Part shown: in pieces, positions 28,701-39,044 of the stretch
Position numbering within the stretch: position 1 is the first letter of the stretch
Layout: every line of letters begins with the position of its first letter
Origin: Cristatella mucedo
Taxonomy: Eukaryota; Bryozoa; Phylactolaemata; Cristatellidae
Assembly: GCA_009760855.2 (NCBI GenBank)
Contig: WPIO01000016.1
Location: 1,941,001-2,005,000, forward strand
Reading direction: 5' to 3'
DNA: 64,000 nt
Position numbers and translations under genes: made by a program
Notes under the pieces: model-generated
What the model saw: only the letters and a program-made list of their open reading frames with translations
Database searches by the model: none
Told to the model about the DNA's origin: nothing

Positions 28701-29600
28701 AGTCAGTCTGCGCACGAAGTTCGGTGCTGAAGGCGTCAGATAAGTTTTCAAAATGAATGTTGAAATCACCCATTATGAGGAAAGATCTCTCTCTCTCTCT
28801 CTCTCTTGCACACAGAATCGAATTGAGATCAGAGAAATCTGATATAAAGGAGGACTTGGTACGTGGTTGGCGATAGACCACTGCCACCATCGGAAGCTTG
28901 TTTTCGAGCGAAATCAACACAATAGATTCGAAAGACTACTTCGAGGGTACTGCAAATGGCTTGAAGTTGAATTTCGAGCGCATGATAATAGCCACTCCAT
29001 CTCCAGTTTCAATTGATCTAGGGGTCTAAAAGAATGAGAAACCTGTCGGGGTAGCGTCTTTAATTGTCGGGCAGTTTACCGATTTTAGAAAAGCTTCAGT
29101 CAAGGCGAGCAGGTCGAGACCATTTTCAGAATTAAGGTCGCTTTTTACTAGAGGTTGATTGCACATTGAGTGAGGACTCTAAAGACAAGCGTTAATTTGG
29201 GTCGCCGGAGTTATAACAAGCCTGACGACCACAAAGTTAGAGAGATTCACAGTGACGCTTGTGGGGAAGCGCGCTGAGCGGTTCGAGACAAAGAATACCA
29301 AACGAGTAGGTACTCAGCTCGCAGCTCCAGCCAAAACCTCGCGGCGGCTCCGGGGCACTTTTCTTTTGTTAATGCATAATTCACGGATCTTAGCTACAGC
29401 AATAACATCTAAGATTGCATTCCAACTACGATAATGAAGCGATAGTAGGTACACACGATCGTAACTAACATGCAGGTTACTAGCCGCCGGCGTGTATAAC
29501 GCCGCCGCCGGCGTGACAGACTCAGCAGCCGGAAACGATAAGCGTTTAGATGTCCGTAGGCACGTAATTTCTTACGCGCTACAGTCCCACAACAAACAGA
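25705..29600 (-). mobile_element. Near-complete LINE-A, minus strand, carrying a LINE-B insert
   Basis: On minus: 5'UTR from about 29600 (with a GCCGGCGG-type palindromic segment also present in the 61 kb copy), endonuclease fragments near 28620-28990 (IMGDFNIHFENL, HVRGPTHIKCH), linker at 28320-28450, early RT at 27560-27850, then the LINE-B insert, then RT and C-terminal domain to the tail at 25705-25780. The frame is broken many times; a (TC)9 run interrupts the GDFN region at 28789-28806. Confidence 0.85.
26945..27556 (+). mobile_element. 5'-truncated LINE-B inserted in LINE-A
   Basis: 181 open codons of the C-terminal RT region: MNMAARLVFKSQRFEHVSP, LVWLPVEQRIQSKVL, FSSAGPRLWNSLP, TRESRLGCEC-type ending. 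The 3'UTR ends GGAGATACATGACATGACAT, an ACATG pentamer tail. The LINE-A sequence resumes at TGAGATAGGACC, leaving at most a 3-4 bp duplication (TGA). Confidence 0.88.
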
Positions 29601-29614
29601 TAAGCTTTAAACAC

Positions 29615-29712
29615 GCTGCAACCGGTGGTAATAGCCGTAAAAGCTCTTCTGTCGCTATAAAAAAGAGGCTGTTAAATCGCCAGCTTTTATTTTATTTATC
29701 TATACATATATG

Positions 29713-29752
<40 letters not shown>

Positions 29753-29872
29753 ATATACAATATAGTAGTTCTTATTCTTTGAGTTTGGAAGTCAATGGCA
29801 TCAATAAAGTAAAGCAAATGTCGAGGCTGATTTAATAGCCTCATTCGTGTAGCGGCAGAAGAGCCGTAACGG
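29615..29872. mobile_element. Two SINE-1 3' ends around a (GA)n run
   Basis: Plus-strand GGTGGTAATAGCCGTAAAAG to GAGGCTGTTAAATCGCCAGC at 29615-29690, and minus-strand GGCTGATTTAATAGCCTCAT to CAGAAGAGCCGTAACGGG at 29826-29872. Between them lies (GA)n at 29714-29748. Confidence 0.6.
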
Positions 29873-30194
29873 GTTTCGAATGAGATTATGTCTATTTTAA
29901 GGTGGAAGAAGCTGGAGAAGAAGTTTGTTAGAGCTCTATATATAGCCTTTCTATCTAGCTCTATATGTAGCCTTTCAGTTGGAGTGCAGCCGCCTCCGTT
30001 TGCTGCTGGTGCTGATCGTATGGAGACGTCAGAATACATCTTTGCAGCCCGTGTGGACAACGGGAAATTTGTTAGAACGATTTGCCTGGCGTTTGTATGG
30101 CAGGCCTAAAAATACCAATGGAACTATTTTATTAAACTTTTTGCCTCCCCTGCGATTGAACGTAGTCAGGTTTTGCTGCAACTAAGAGTTGTTA

Positions 30195-30335
30195 AAGGCC
30201 TGTCAACGTTGTGTGCATGCCACCATTAGCCATTTGATCACGCTTCCTTTGCAGCATATGTAAAGTGCCTTGAAATAGATTAAGTTCTCTGATGGGGCTA
30301 TACAAATGTATTTGTATTTTTATCGTCACAGCTGG
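30195..30335 (+). repeat. LINE-A 3' terminus
   Basis: GCCATTTGATCACGCTTCCT, GTAAAGTGCCTTGAAATAGA and a GGGGCTATACAAATGTATTT end match the LINE-A 3'UTR and tail on plus. Confidence 0.65.
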
Positions 30336-30574
30336 AAGTGGGCAATCAAGGATCGCCCGCTGCAGGTCTTGTAGTTCGAGTCCCCGGACGGCGGCGGCGG
30401 TGCCGGCCAAACTCGAAACAAAGACTGGATCAACGAAAAACCGCTCGCTGTAATGAGAACTTGGGAGTCGCCAGCTAGACATTTCTCAGCTGACGACGTT
30501 ATAAGTCAGTACATAAAAATAATAACGATCGAATGGTTCCTGAGATTTCTCTCAGCAAATTATCTATTAAATTA

Positions 30575-30795
30575 TCAAATAATGCTACCCGTCTCATCGA
30601 CTGCCCTCCTTACTCTCAGACATGCTTCTCAATTTCTCTTGATTGTGTGAGATTGGCTACTGAATGCACACCGAAAGCCGCTAAGGCTGTGAGTGCTCTA
30701 GGGACAACTTCTCCCCACCGTAAAACCCACTCAGTCCTCGTGGCTTCGCGGAGTTACAGACGGAGATACGTTCCGATGCACTGAATTACATAAAG
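30575..30795 (+). mobile_element. Diverged LINE-B 3' end
   Basis: 'CATCGACTGCCCTCCTTACT', 'CGAAAGCCGCTAAGGCTGTG' and 'GTTACAGACGGAGATACGTT' follow the LINE-B terminus with indels. Confidence 0.65.
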
Positions 30796-31784
30796 TGCAA
30801 ACGAATCGAAATCCTAAGCCCTCGAGCGTCGCGGCGCTAGACATCTCAGACTCACAAAGCTACCGGCTTCCTGGTCTGAAATGCGGCCTACGCGCCGGCG
30901 AGTGGGCGCGCGCGAGGGATTTGCGCATCCAATTCTTCGGCGGCTCATCGGCGCCCATCCGGCCCCCGGGGGGGGGGGCGATGAAAGGCGCCGATTTCAG
31001 CGAGAGCGCGCGAGCTGCACCGAGTCGGTCGGTCGGTCGGTGGATGACAAGAGGTGGAGACTCGATGGACAAGAGCTGACGACTCGCCGCGACTAGTCGC
31101 GCGAACCCGTCGGCGATGCAGCTTCTGCGTTCGCACGCGGATTCGAGCCGCTGCAGTCGGCGAGGCGGAATCCTGACCTTGACCGAGGGGAGGTGCAATC
31201 GATCGAGGGCGCCGGTGAAAAGGGCGCGGCGGCGAACGCGCTCTCAGCCAGAGCCAGAGCCAGAGCAGCGCGACTTCCCTGTCGGGACGCGGTGGCAATG
31301 GGGAGGGAGGCGCGGAGTTCTGGCGGTGGCCACCGCTCTCCCTTCGCCACGACGCCCCACTCTGAGCGGGTGTGCTCACCACAGCGAGCCCTCCGTTACC
31401 GTCCAGCTACGACCGCGCGGGCGAACTATGCCTCGCTCGTTTCGTACAAGTTACGGTAAGTGCGACTGAATAATCAGCTGGCTTCATCTCTATAGCAGAG
31501 CGTCACAATAGCGACATAAAGAAAGGACACCTCGTGTCACCCTCGTGTCAACTCGTGTTACCTCGCGCCACCTACATGAGTTGAATCCGCAACTCGCTGT
31601 TGACACTAGAGGCTGAGTATCCAGCTACCCATGAATTATGTGACTGAATAAAGACACTCTCAATCCATTCTTATTTGAGTCGTAATATATTAAATTCTTC
31701 CTCTAAAGTGGTAATAACTTTCAAAGTGGCCGGCTTGCGTTAAGTAAAAACATCGGCTGCTTCACTCTTAAATAAAAAAATACA

Positions 31785-31955
31785 AGCTGATTTAACAGCC
31801 TCTTTTTGTATAGCGACAGAAGAGCCTTGACGGCTATCACCAGCGCTTGCAGCGGCGATACAGGATCGCCCACCACAGGATTCGAACCCACAACCTCGGG
31901 GCCGAGGTCGTGAAAAGCAACCGCCTTACCTAGTGAGCCATTACGGCTCACCATT
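31785..31955 (-). mobile_element. SINE-1, full length
   Basis: Minus strand reads GGTGAGCCGTAATGGCTCAC, TAGGTAAGGCGGTTGC, GGGTTCGAATCCTGTGG, then CTTCTGTCGCTATACAAAAA and GAGGCTGTTAAATCAGCTTG. Best copy for defining the family, about 170 bp. Confidence 0.85.
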
Positions 31956-33309
31956 TTAGGCTGCAGGAGCTGCACAAATCTCAAGTTCAGAGGATACAGA
32001 CTAATACCGGAGCAATTTCTTTAGCAGACGTATGCACAACCAGAAGGGTATCCAAATTTAGCTAAACCGGAAGGCGGAGGATGATATGCGCAGTAAGTGC
32101 AAGCCTCCTCAAACAAAGTCAGCGTAGTAATGGATCTGTGCGCACCCTGACACCTAGCGTGTGAGTCTGAAAAATAAGGATGCACCACCCTTTAAAACTG
32201 CTGACACGTTACAAATCAGACGAGAATCTGTAAATTTTTTAAAAGTCCCTCCCCTCGCTTCTCCGCTTCTTAGAAGTGCGTATCGTATTCCGAGTCTTGC
32301 CCTTACCTTGATTGACAGACGCGCTCGATCGGTGGCAGCACTGCTTAGCATCGTGGCGGCGGCGATAGCGGCGGCGGCGGCGGCGGCGGCGGCGGACTTT
32401 GGCAGATTGTGCTTCTCTTTATCATCGCGAGACTGGCGTTCAGTCGAATGATCCAGGTTATGGTAGGTCGCTCCGCTACCGCGACGGAGCAGTTTATCGA
32501 TAAGAGCTTTCGCTAACATCATCGCAACAAATGATCGCTATAACTTTGTGTTTGTGTCGGTGTTTAACCTCTAGGTTACTGGAGATTACGAGAACGAATG
32601 TGACTCGATCATGCTAGGTAATAGCAGGAGTCGAGACAGCGTGGTATGTGCGAACAATGGAAAGACGTCATCGCGGCGGGACCGGCTGTGTTTAGCAGGG
32701 GCCGCGGAATCCATTCTCGTCGAATCTCGCCGTTCTCTAGCGCGCAGCGTGCGCCGAGCGCTCGTCGCGAGGAAGGAAAACCTCGACGCGCCCGCCAAAT
32801 GCTGATTGACCTTTGACCGACTAGCACTCGTACGTAGCGAGGTCACCGCCGCCGCCGCCGCCGCTCGACAGCCATCGCTCTCTACTGCGGGCCCCACTGC
32901 GGTACATGCTACACCAGCCGCGCCAAATATGGCGTCTAGTCCAGCAACTACCGCGTAACGAGTCCTAGTTGTTCACGCACGCAGATGCATACATATATTC
33001 AGTTAATTAAAGATGAATCCCATTCCATGTTTCAAGGGAGGCAACTTTTAAATTCCAACAAGAACCGGAAGAGAACTTGACATACGCGGAAACCTCTTGG
33101 CAACTCGGGCCAGAAGTGTCCCGCTCGATCTCTCGCGGGCTCACCTCGCGGGGAAGGCTGGAGGCACCGTCAGTACGCCGATTGCTGGCTGGGGGGTCGT
33201 TTGTGCTCGGGGTGTGAGCTAAGCGGCAGCCGTCGCCGGCGCGGTCATCTGGGCGATCATGTGAGCGTCGACTCGGGTTTCGCAGGTGCCTATTCAACTT
33301 CAACGTACG

Positions 33310-33480
33310 TGCTAGCTGATTTATCAGCCTCTTTTGTATAGCGACAGAAAAGCCTTTATGGCTATCACTACCACTGGCAGCGGCAATAAAGGATCGTCCG
33401 CCGCAGGATTCGAACCCACGACCTCGTGACCGAGGTGGTGAAAAGCATCCGCCTTACCTAGTGTGCCATCGCGACTCACC
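33310..33480 (-). mobile_element. SINE-1, full length
   Basis: Same order as the 31.8 kb copy with GTGGGTTCGAATCCTGCGGC and GCCATAAAGGCTTTTCTGTC. Head GGTGAGTCGCGATGGCACAC. Confidence 0.82.
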
Positions 33481-34254
33481 AAGGCTAGTTCCTCTCGAGC
33501 AGGCACCGTGCTGTCAGCATGCCTCCCACCCACGTGGTCCCACGGTCACGCCTTCTTTCGGGCAGGGCCAAAGTTGGACTTCAACTGAGCGCAGCCGAAT
33601 GTTGCCGGCGGTGTGACGTCACGTGCTTAATTTCTCTGCTCCTACAGCTTGACGAATGACGGTCGTGCATAGCGTCAGAGCGATCAGGTGAGCGTCGAGG
33701 CCTCAGTCGTGCGCGGCGCAAGATCTAGAGGGATCGAGTTGTCTCGGGTTATTGATAATAAGTATCAAGCACCGGTCATTTAGTTTACTTTGGTTTTCTA
33801 CATTTAAGCTTGTGTTGCGAAAATTTTGGCCTGCTTGGAAAGGGAGGGATAGCGCCAGCATCCATGCCGGTCCTTACGTTTGTGACATCAGACGTCACAA
33901 CTCCTGCGCTCGCTCCGAGCTAGTTGGGTCATTTTTTTTTATTGTAAGGAGACGCATTGAGCCGGTGCAAAAGCCTGCTGCGCTGGGCTTGTCTGTCGTG
34001 AGCGAAGAAAGCTGCTGCATTGCAGCATTCATTTCTCACTGACCCGACGCACGGAGGGTTCGCATTGAGGCTTCGACTTCGAAGCTTCGTTGTTTCACTC
34101 ACGTTTAGGGTCCCGCTCTCTCGCTCCGGCCGAGTTTTGTTTTCCCTACCAAGCTAAGCGTCGTACCGCCTGCTCGCCCGATTCAAGTCGTTTAGCTGCA
34201 CACATCCGAACTAAAATGAAATCCCTTTTGAGATAATACAATGTTATAATTAAT

Positions 34255-34410
34255 AATATAAGTCATTTGTACAGGCCCCAAAGATAATTCAATTCAAATT
34301 CAAATTCAATTCAATTCAAAATCTCTATCCAGGCGCTTTGCATACGCCGCTGCAGCCCTCGACCCTACGACCTCGGTCGTCGCTAGCATTCACCCTTGAC
34401 CTCGGTCGTT
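34255..34410 (-). repeat. Degenerate SINE-2-like tail with ATTCAA expansion
   Basis: 'GTCATTTGTACAGGCCCCAA' and 'ATCTCTATCCAGGCGCTTTG' resemble the reverse-complement tail, separated by repeated ATTCAA units. A clear B-box is not visible. Confidence 0.4.
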
Positions 34411-34444
34411 AAAGGCGAGCAGCCGCGCTCGTGGGCCAAACGAG

Positions 34445-34745
34445 ACGGTGCCTTTAGTTCGCATGCTCTCTCAAAGCCTGGAACGCACTCCTGACTGACG
34501 TCACGCAACCCCCTGATTTGATTACATTTAAAAAGAAGCTCATCAAGCACCCGTTCCTTGGAGCGTTTGCTGCTGGTCCGTGCGAATTGCGCTTTGTGCG
34601 CTTACACATGGCGACGCTGCGCATTCTACGACTGACCAATTGACATGCTTCCTTGACGACAATATATGCAAAGTGTCCATTAAGAGATTTTTGTTTACTT
34701 AGGGCGCAATGAAAATGTCTTACGATTATTACCATTGCTATTATT
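34445..34745 (+). mobile_element. LINE-A 3' end
   Basis: CTCAAAGCCTGGAACGCACT (AWNSL region), TACATTTAAAAAGAAGCTCA, and a tail with AAAGTGTCCATTAAGAGATT. Diverged and 5' truncated. Confidence 0.65.
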
Positions 34746-35499
34746 TCTTGCCTTCCCTTGTATGCATGTTTTCGTGGCAAAGCGAATGTATACAATAATC
34801 ACTATTGTTTTGTCACCCCCACCCGCTCTCGGCGGCCGCCGTCATAGCCGGACCGTACGGCACTTGCACGTAGACCAAAAACGTTCGTGTCTTCTCAAAG
34901 GTCCGCAGGAACGTCGGCTGCCGCACGTGCTCGGGCAAAGTTCTCACGTGCGAGTTCTCACAGCCGGATACGCGAGAAACTCTCTCCTCCGCAATCTTGA
35001 GGCGGCCGCCTAGTACTGACCACTGTGGATTTGAGGAGCGTTGCCTGGGCGGTATAGTTATATAACAGCCAGCCAGGTAGGAGAGACGCACCTGGCCCGG
35101 TGCGACGTTTAGAGACCCCAGGAAACGCTTTGAGCTGAGTTTGCTGTCCAATAGACCTGCCAGACGTTCTTCGAGCCGCGTCCAATTTATACAGAAAACC
35201 TGATTATTTTTTTTATGCCGGAGGTCTGACTGACACGTATCCATATTTTATTTGCGTCGTGGGTGGTGAAGGGCGATCACCTCGCCACTGAGCTAAGGCT
35301 GCACGTCGCACCATCGCGAGGACGCGACGCAGCATGTACGGAGCACGTGGCTGCGAGCTCGGTCGATCGACAGAATGCCTGGTCGCACTTCCGGACCGAC
35401 ACCGGAAGTGCGATCAGGCAAAGCTCGCGGGAATGCGCCAATGCTGACTTGCGACTCGCTACGGGCAGCAATCGTAGGTCACGCCTGTCAGCCGGACGA

Positions 35500-35595
35500 A
35501 TTGAGCTATAAATGATAATAAATAAGTAAATATATAATTCATTTGTGGTGCACCCCAGGAGAACTTAATGTCTATTCAGGCGCTTCACTTATGAG
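35500..35595 (-). repeat. SINE-2/LINE-A tail fragment
   Basis: 'AATTCATTTGTGGTGCACCC' and 'TTAATGTCTATTCAGGCGCT' match the shared tail on minus, directly before a LINE-B fragment. Confidence 0.55.
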
Positions 35596-36730
35596 AACAA
35601 TGATCGGTCTGGCCGAAAAGGCACAGGAGTGGTTTAAATCGTACATGTCCCATCGTGTTCAATCCGTGTCGTGTGGGGGTCAGGTCTCAGACACGAGACG
35701 GGTCACCTGTGGAGTCCCTCAAGGGTCTGTACTCGGTCCCTTGCTGTTCTCCATTTACACGCGACCTCTGGGAAAAGTGATTCAGGCCCATGGAATAGGA
35801 TATCACTTTTATGCTGAAGATACTCAGCTGTATGTGTCATTCAAACCGTCGGAATCTGCTGCAAAAACTAATAAACTGAATGCTTGCCTTGCCAGCATTC
35901 GATCCTAGATGTTAGAAAACTTCTTGAAGCTAAATGACGATACAACCGAACTGCTGCTCATAGGACACCCTAAGCGCGTGGCTGGATTAAAAGGCTTTGC
36001 TCTTCTAATAGGTGATGTTGCTGTGGGACCGTCACGTGCTCAAAACTTAGGTGTCGTTTTCGACAGCTGCCCAAATTTTAAAAGCATTCCAATCACGTCC
36101 AATCCCTTTTTTAAGATAAGGAGCTGTTGTTCACAGTGGCTTGCCAAAAATTTAGCTAGCTCCTTAGTTCTGTCTCGACTTGATTACCATACTTCCTTTT
36201 TGGCTGGGCTACCGAAGAAAAGCAACTAGGGCCACTGCAGCTGGCTATGAATATGGCTGCAAGGCTAGCCTTCAAGTCCCAGCGGTTTGAGCACGTGTCT
36301 CCTTTTCTAAAAGAGCTAGGATGACTGCCGGTTGATCTACGGATACAGAGCCGAGGTCTTACGCTGACCCAAAAGGCCCGCCACGCCTTGGCTCCTCTGT
36401 ACCTAGCTGAACTGCTGCACCAGTTTCAGTCTCCTCGAGCCATCAGGTCCTGGATGGACAATACATTAGCTGTTCCATTCTTCCGCTTAAAGACCATTGG
36501 CGACCGAAGCTTTTCTCTGTGGGTACGAGACTGCGGAAGTCACTTCGACGATTCTTACGCAACGACAACAACTCTCCCCGATGATGGCTCATCCTTCCCA
36601 GTCGTCCCGAGCTGCGAACTATTTGCCACTCACTGCACCTCAACTGCTCCCCTGACTCTGCTACGCTTCCCGTTTTCTCTTTGTTGCGTGAGACGAAGTC
36701 TGTTGGCTACGACATGGAGCAGTCGAGAGA
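35596..36730 (+). mobile_element. LINE-B with RT core, decayed
   Basis: The most 5' LINE-B copy here. It encodes EKAQEWFKSYMSHRVQS, VTCGVPQGSVLGPLLFS (motif B), GYHFYAEDTQLYVSF (motif C with Glu for Asp), a stop after ACLASIRS, then LKLNDDTTELLLIG and NLGVVFDS, and after several stops the familiar LINE-B C-terminus to about 36730. It links the C-terminal fragments to an RT. Confidence 0.82.
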
Positions 36731-36814
36731 CGTCGCGGAACGCCTCTACGAAAGCTCTCTCTGCCCGAGCCTCGCTGTCACGCCTCACCGGCCTCAATAC
36801 GGACGCTGGAGCCA

Positions 36815-36915
36815 CTGGGCAATAACAATAATAATAATAATAATAATAATGCATTTGTTTTGGCACCCTTAAAGAACTCGATCTCTTTCTAGGCACATTA
36901 AGTTTGCGGCAATTG
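36815..36915 (-). repeat. LINE-A tail with (TAA)n
   Basis: (TAA)8-type run, GGCACCCTTAAAGAACTCGA and TCTTTCTAGGCACATTAAGT. Confidence 0.65.
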
Positions 36916-37129
36916 TATGTCGTCTGCTGCAAGCCTCCTTCGGCCCCTTCATTATAATAGTTTGCCTCTCGAAACAATTCTTTAGCCTCCTCGCCGGAAA
37001 GAATGGCCTCTGAATCGGGGGCACTATGGCCCGTCGCCCGCTGATGAGCTCTCGGGTCTCCTCATTATAGAAATCGGCTGCGGCGGCCATTTTTCTATAG
37101 CCTTAAGCTGCGCCAGGAAGCCGCTGCAC

Positions 37130-37235
37130 AGTAAGAATAATAATAAGAAGAAATTTCCATGGTGCCCTTAGAGGATTGAATCTCTTTCTATAATCTCTCT
37201 CTCTCTCTCTCTCTCTGGGTACTTTATAGATGATT
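37130..37235 (-). repeat. LINE-A tail with short (TC)n growth
   Basis: ATGGTGCCCTTAGAGGATTG, ATCTCTTTCTATAATC, then (TC)n at 37193-37215 and GGGTACTTTATAGATG. A smaller version of the 21.8 kb case. Confidence 0.65.
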
Positions 37236-38089
37236 TGTAGAAACCATTACCAAATGATCGGTGGTAACATCCTGGGGCTAATGTCAATGATATTTAGCAA
37301 AGAGAAACAATGATAACAACGGTATTTAACAAAGAGAAACGCTGCATCTGGGCAAGAATAAATCAGCGAATCAAACGAAGCGCAGCCACCCGTGCGCGCA
37401 ACGCTGCTGCTTGACAGACACCTCTCCGAAGCAAAATGCATGCCGATGACGTAACCGCGCCTAGAAAGTGAATCGGTCCGCTCGGAGAGTCGGAGGCCGG
37501 CGGCGCCGGGCCGGCGTCTGTGGAAATACGCCTGAGAGGAAATACGTCGTCAGCACTCTCCTAGACGCCCGCGGGTCATTCAAAGGCAACGGTCGCCTCA
37601 CGGAAAACGCAGCCCGAAGCTGAGGCTGCGCCATCCCAGAAGGCATTAATTAGCCCGATCTGAAAGAGACCTCAATAGACTCGGCCTCTGCCTCCTCCTC
37701 CTCCTCCTCCTCAGGAGAGCGCCTCGAGGAGTCGGCACACCGATGGCTCGCCGCCAGGACGCCGCTATAGACCGATCGAGCAGGAAATCGGTAGTCGTCA
37801 TTTGCGTGAGCCGGAAACGAGGCGTCGCCGCAGGCGCACCGCCCATCAGGCCGCCCGTCTGAAACGCTCACCGTCACAGAACGCCTTCTAAGAACGCACG
37901 GCCTGCCAAAAGCGCACGCCACGTTACCGACACGAGTGCGACACGCCACGCCCAGCAGCCCTTTAAAGCGCCGCCTGGAATCGCGGCACTAGTTCCACCG
38001 AGAGAGCGACGCTCTGAGGCAATCCAGCCTCTCCGCGGCCACGAGAAGAGGTAGTACCAGGCGTCCTGCGGGGTGGGGCTAAAATGATC

Positions 38090-38124
<35 letters not shown>

Positions 38125-38772
38125 TTGCTTCCTGGTAAGCCTTATGCAGCGGGTGGGGTGGGCGGGGGTTAAAGGCCGCCACAGGCCAGCTCTCGCTTCG
38201 CGCGGCCGACATAGTGCCTACGCAGAGGACCGCTCGGTTCTCGCTGGGAGCTCTCAGGCTGGCTCCGAGGCGAGATCCTGCCGTCCTGTGTGGCGGCTTT
38301 GTGGAATCACAGAAGGAGACACGTGCGTGCATACGCGCATACATCCCACCGCCTTCTCCCCTCTGACCCGCAGCACCCTGGTCTCCGAGAGAACTGCAGC
38401 GAAGCGAAAGCGCTGTACGGCTGAGACGCGGTCGCACTAATCTCTACGGAAACTGATAAGATGGAGGCGCACGACTTGAAGCGGGGCAGAGCTTGCAGAA
38501 TGCATGTGGTACCGGCGGAGCGGGCTGCCTCAACTGGATGGTCGACAGGACCGCTGCGCCGCTCGTAGCAGACCGTCGATGCGATGAGCTAAGGGAAGGG
38601 CTACCCCAACTACAACGTATCCTCGTCCTTGAGGAAAATTTGACAACAAGAAATTATATATTAAAAACGAGGCACCTTCAACTAGATAGGAATGCAGAAT
38701 CTAAGGGTAGCTTTAACCGCGAACTGGCGACACTCCGAACGAGAACGAGGGCGGCTCAAAAGATGCCTCCGC
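37236..38772. other. Upstream of ATP6V1G, no gene recognised
   Basis: GC-rich with (GGC)n; a 35-bp LINE-B tail remnant around 38290-38325 (CTTTGTGGAATCACAGAAGG). The 110-codon frame at 38493-38825 is unrecognised and overlaps the presumed promoter. Confidence 0.45.
38092..38123. repeat. (GGC)n microsatellite
   Basis: GCGGCGGCG run; similar (GCC)n tracts at 23785-23820 and 32355-32395. Confidence 0.9.
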
Positions 38773-38882
38773 CCGGAAGTGACCACATCGGACGGTCTGT
38801 GCTTTCGAGAATATCATCCAGGTAGCAGCTCACCAGTAAAGACAAATAATTCTAGCCATTAGTTTTCTTCTTTTATTTGCAG
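38773..38882 (+). promoter_or_regulatory. Candidate ETS site and small 5'UTR intron of ATP6V1G
   Basis: CCGGAAGT at 38773-38780 is an ETS/GABP-type core often found in housekeeping promoters. Downstream, CCAG followed by GTAGCA (38821) and a strong pyrimidine tract ending TTTGCAG (38882) could bound a 61-bp 5'UTR intron. Alternatively the acceptor could serve a longer intron or a spliced leader. Only motifs support this. Confidence 0.3.
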
Positions 38883-38909
38883 AAACATTCTGGCTGCATC
38901 GCACGACAT

Positions 38910-38954
38910 GTCACGTGACAGCCTCGGTCCTGTAAGTCAACGTAGTCACATGAC
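38910..38954 (+). promoter_or_regulatory. Two CLEAR-type E-boxes upstream of ATP6V1G
   Basis: The palindrome GTCACGTGAC is exact at 38910-38919, and a one-mismatch copy GTCACATGAC sits at 38945-38954, ending 8 bp before the start codon. The first is the consensus CLEAR element bound by TFEB/MITF factors, which drive lysosomal and V-ATPase genes in mammals. Shorter CACGTG matches occur elsewhere in the window, so function is inferred from the exact 10-mer plus the gene downstream. Confidence 0.55.
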
Positions 38955-38962
38955 AAGCAACC

Positions 38963-39044
38963 ATGGCCAGCCAGTCGCAGGGTATACAGCAGCTCCTCGC
39001 TGCCGAAAAACGAGCGGCGGAGAAGGTCGCTGAAGCCAGAAAGC
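38963..39044 (+). CDS. ATP6V1G: ATP6V1G coding exon 1
   Basis: This exon starts at the ATG and ends in phase 1 before a GTAAGT donor. It encodes the conserved amphipathic start of the coiled coil ([19 protein letters not shown]). No in-frame upstream ATG extends it plausibly. Confidence 0.95.

Larger units (their letters stand above)
30796..34254. other. Intergenic with SINEs, no gene recognised
   Basis: GC-rich 30850-31460, two full SINE-1 copies, a (GGC)n at 32355-32395. No conserved exon seen. Confidence 0.5.
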
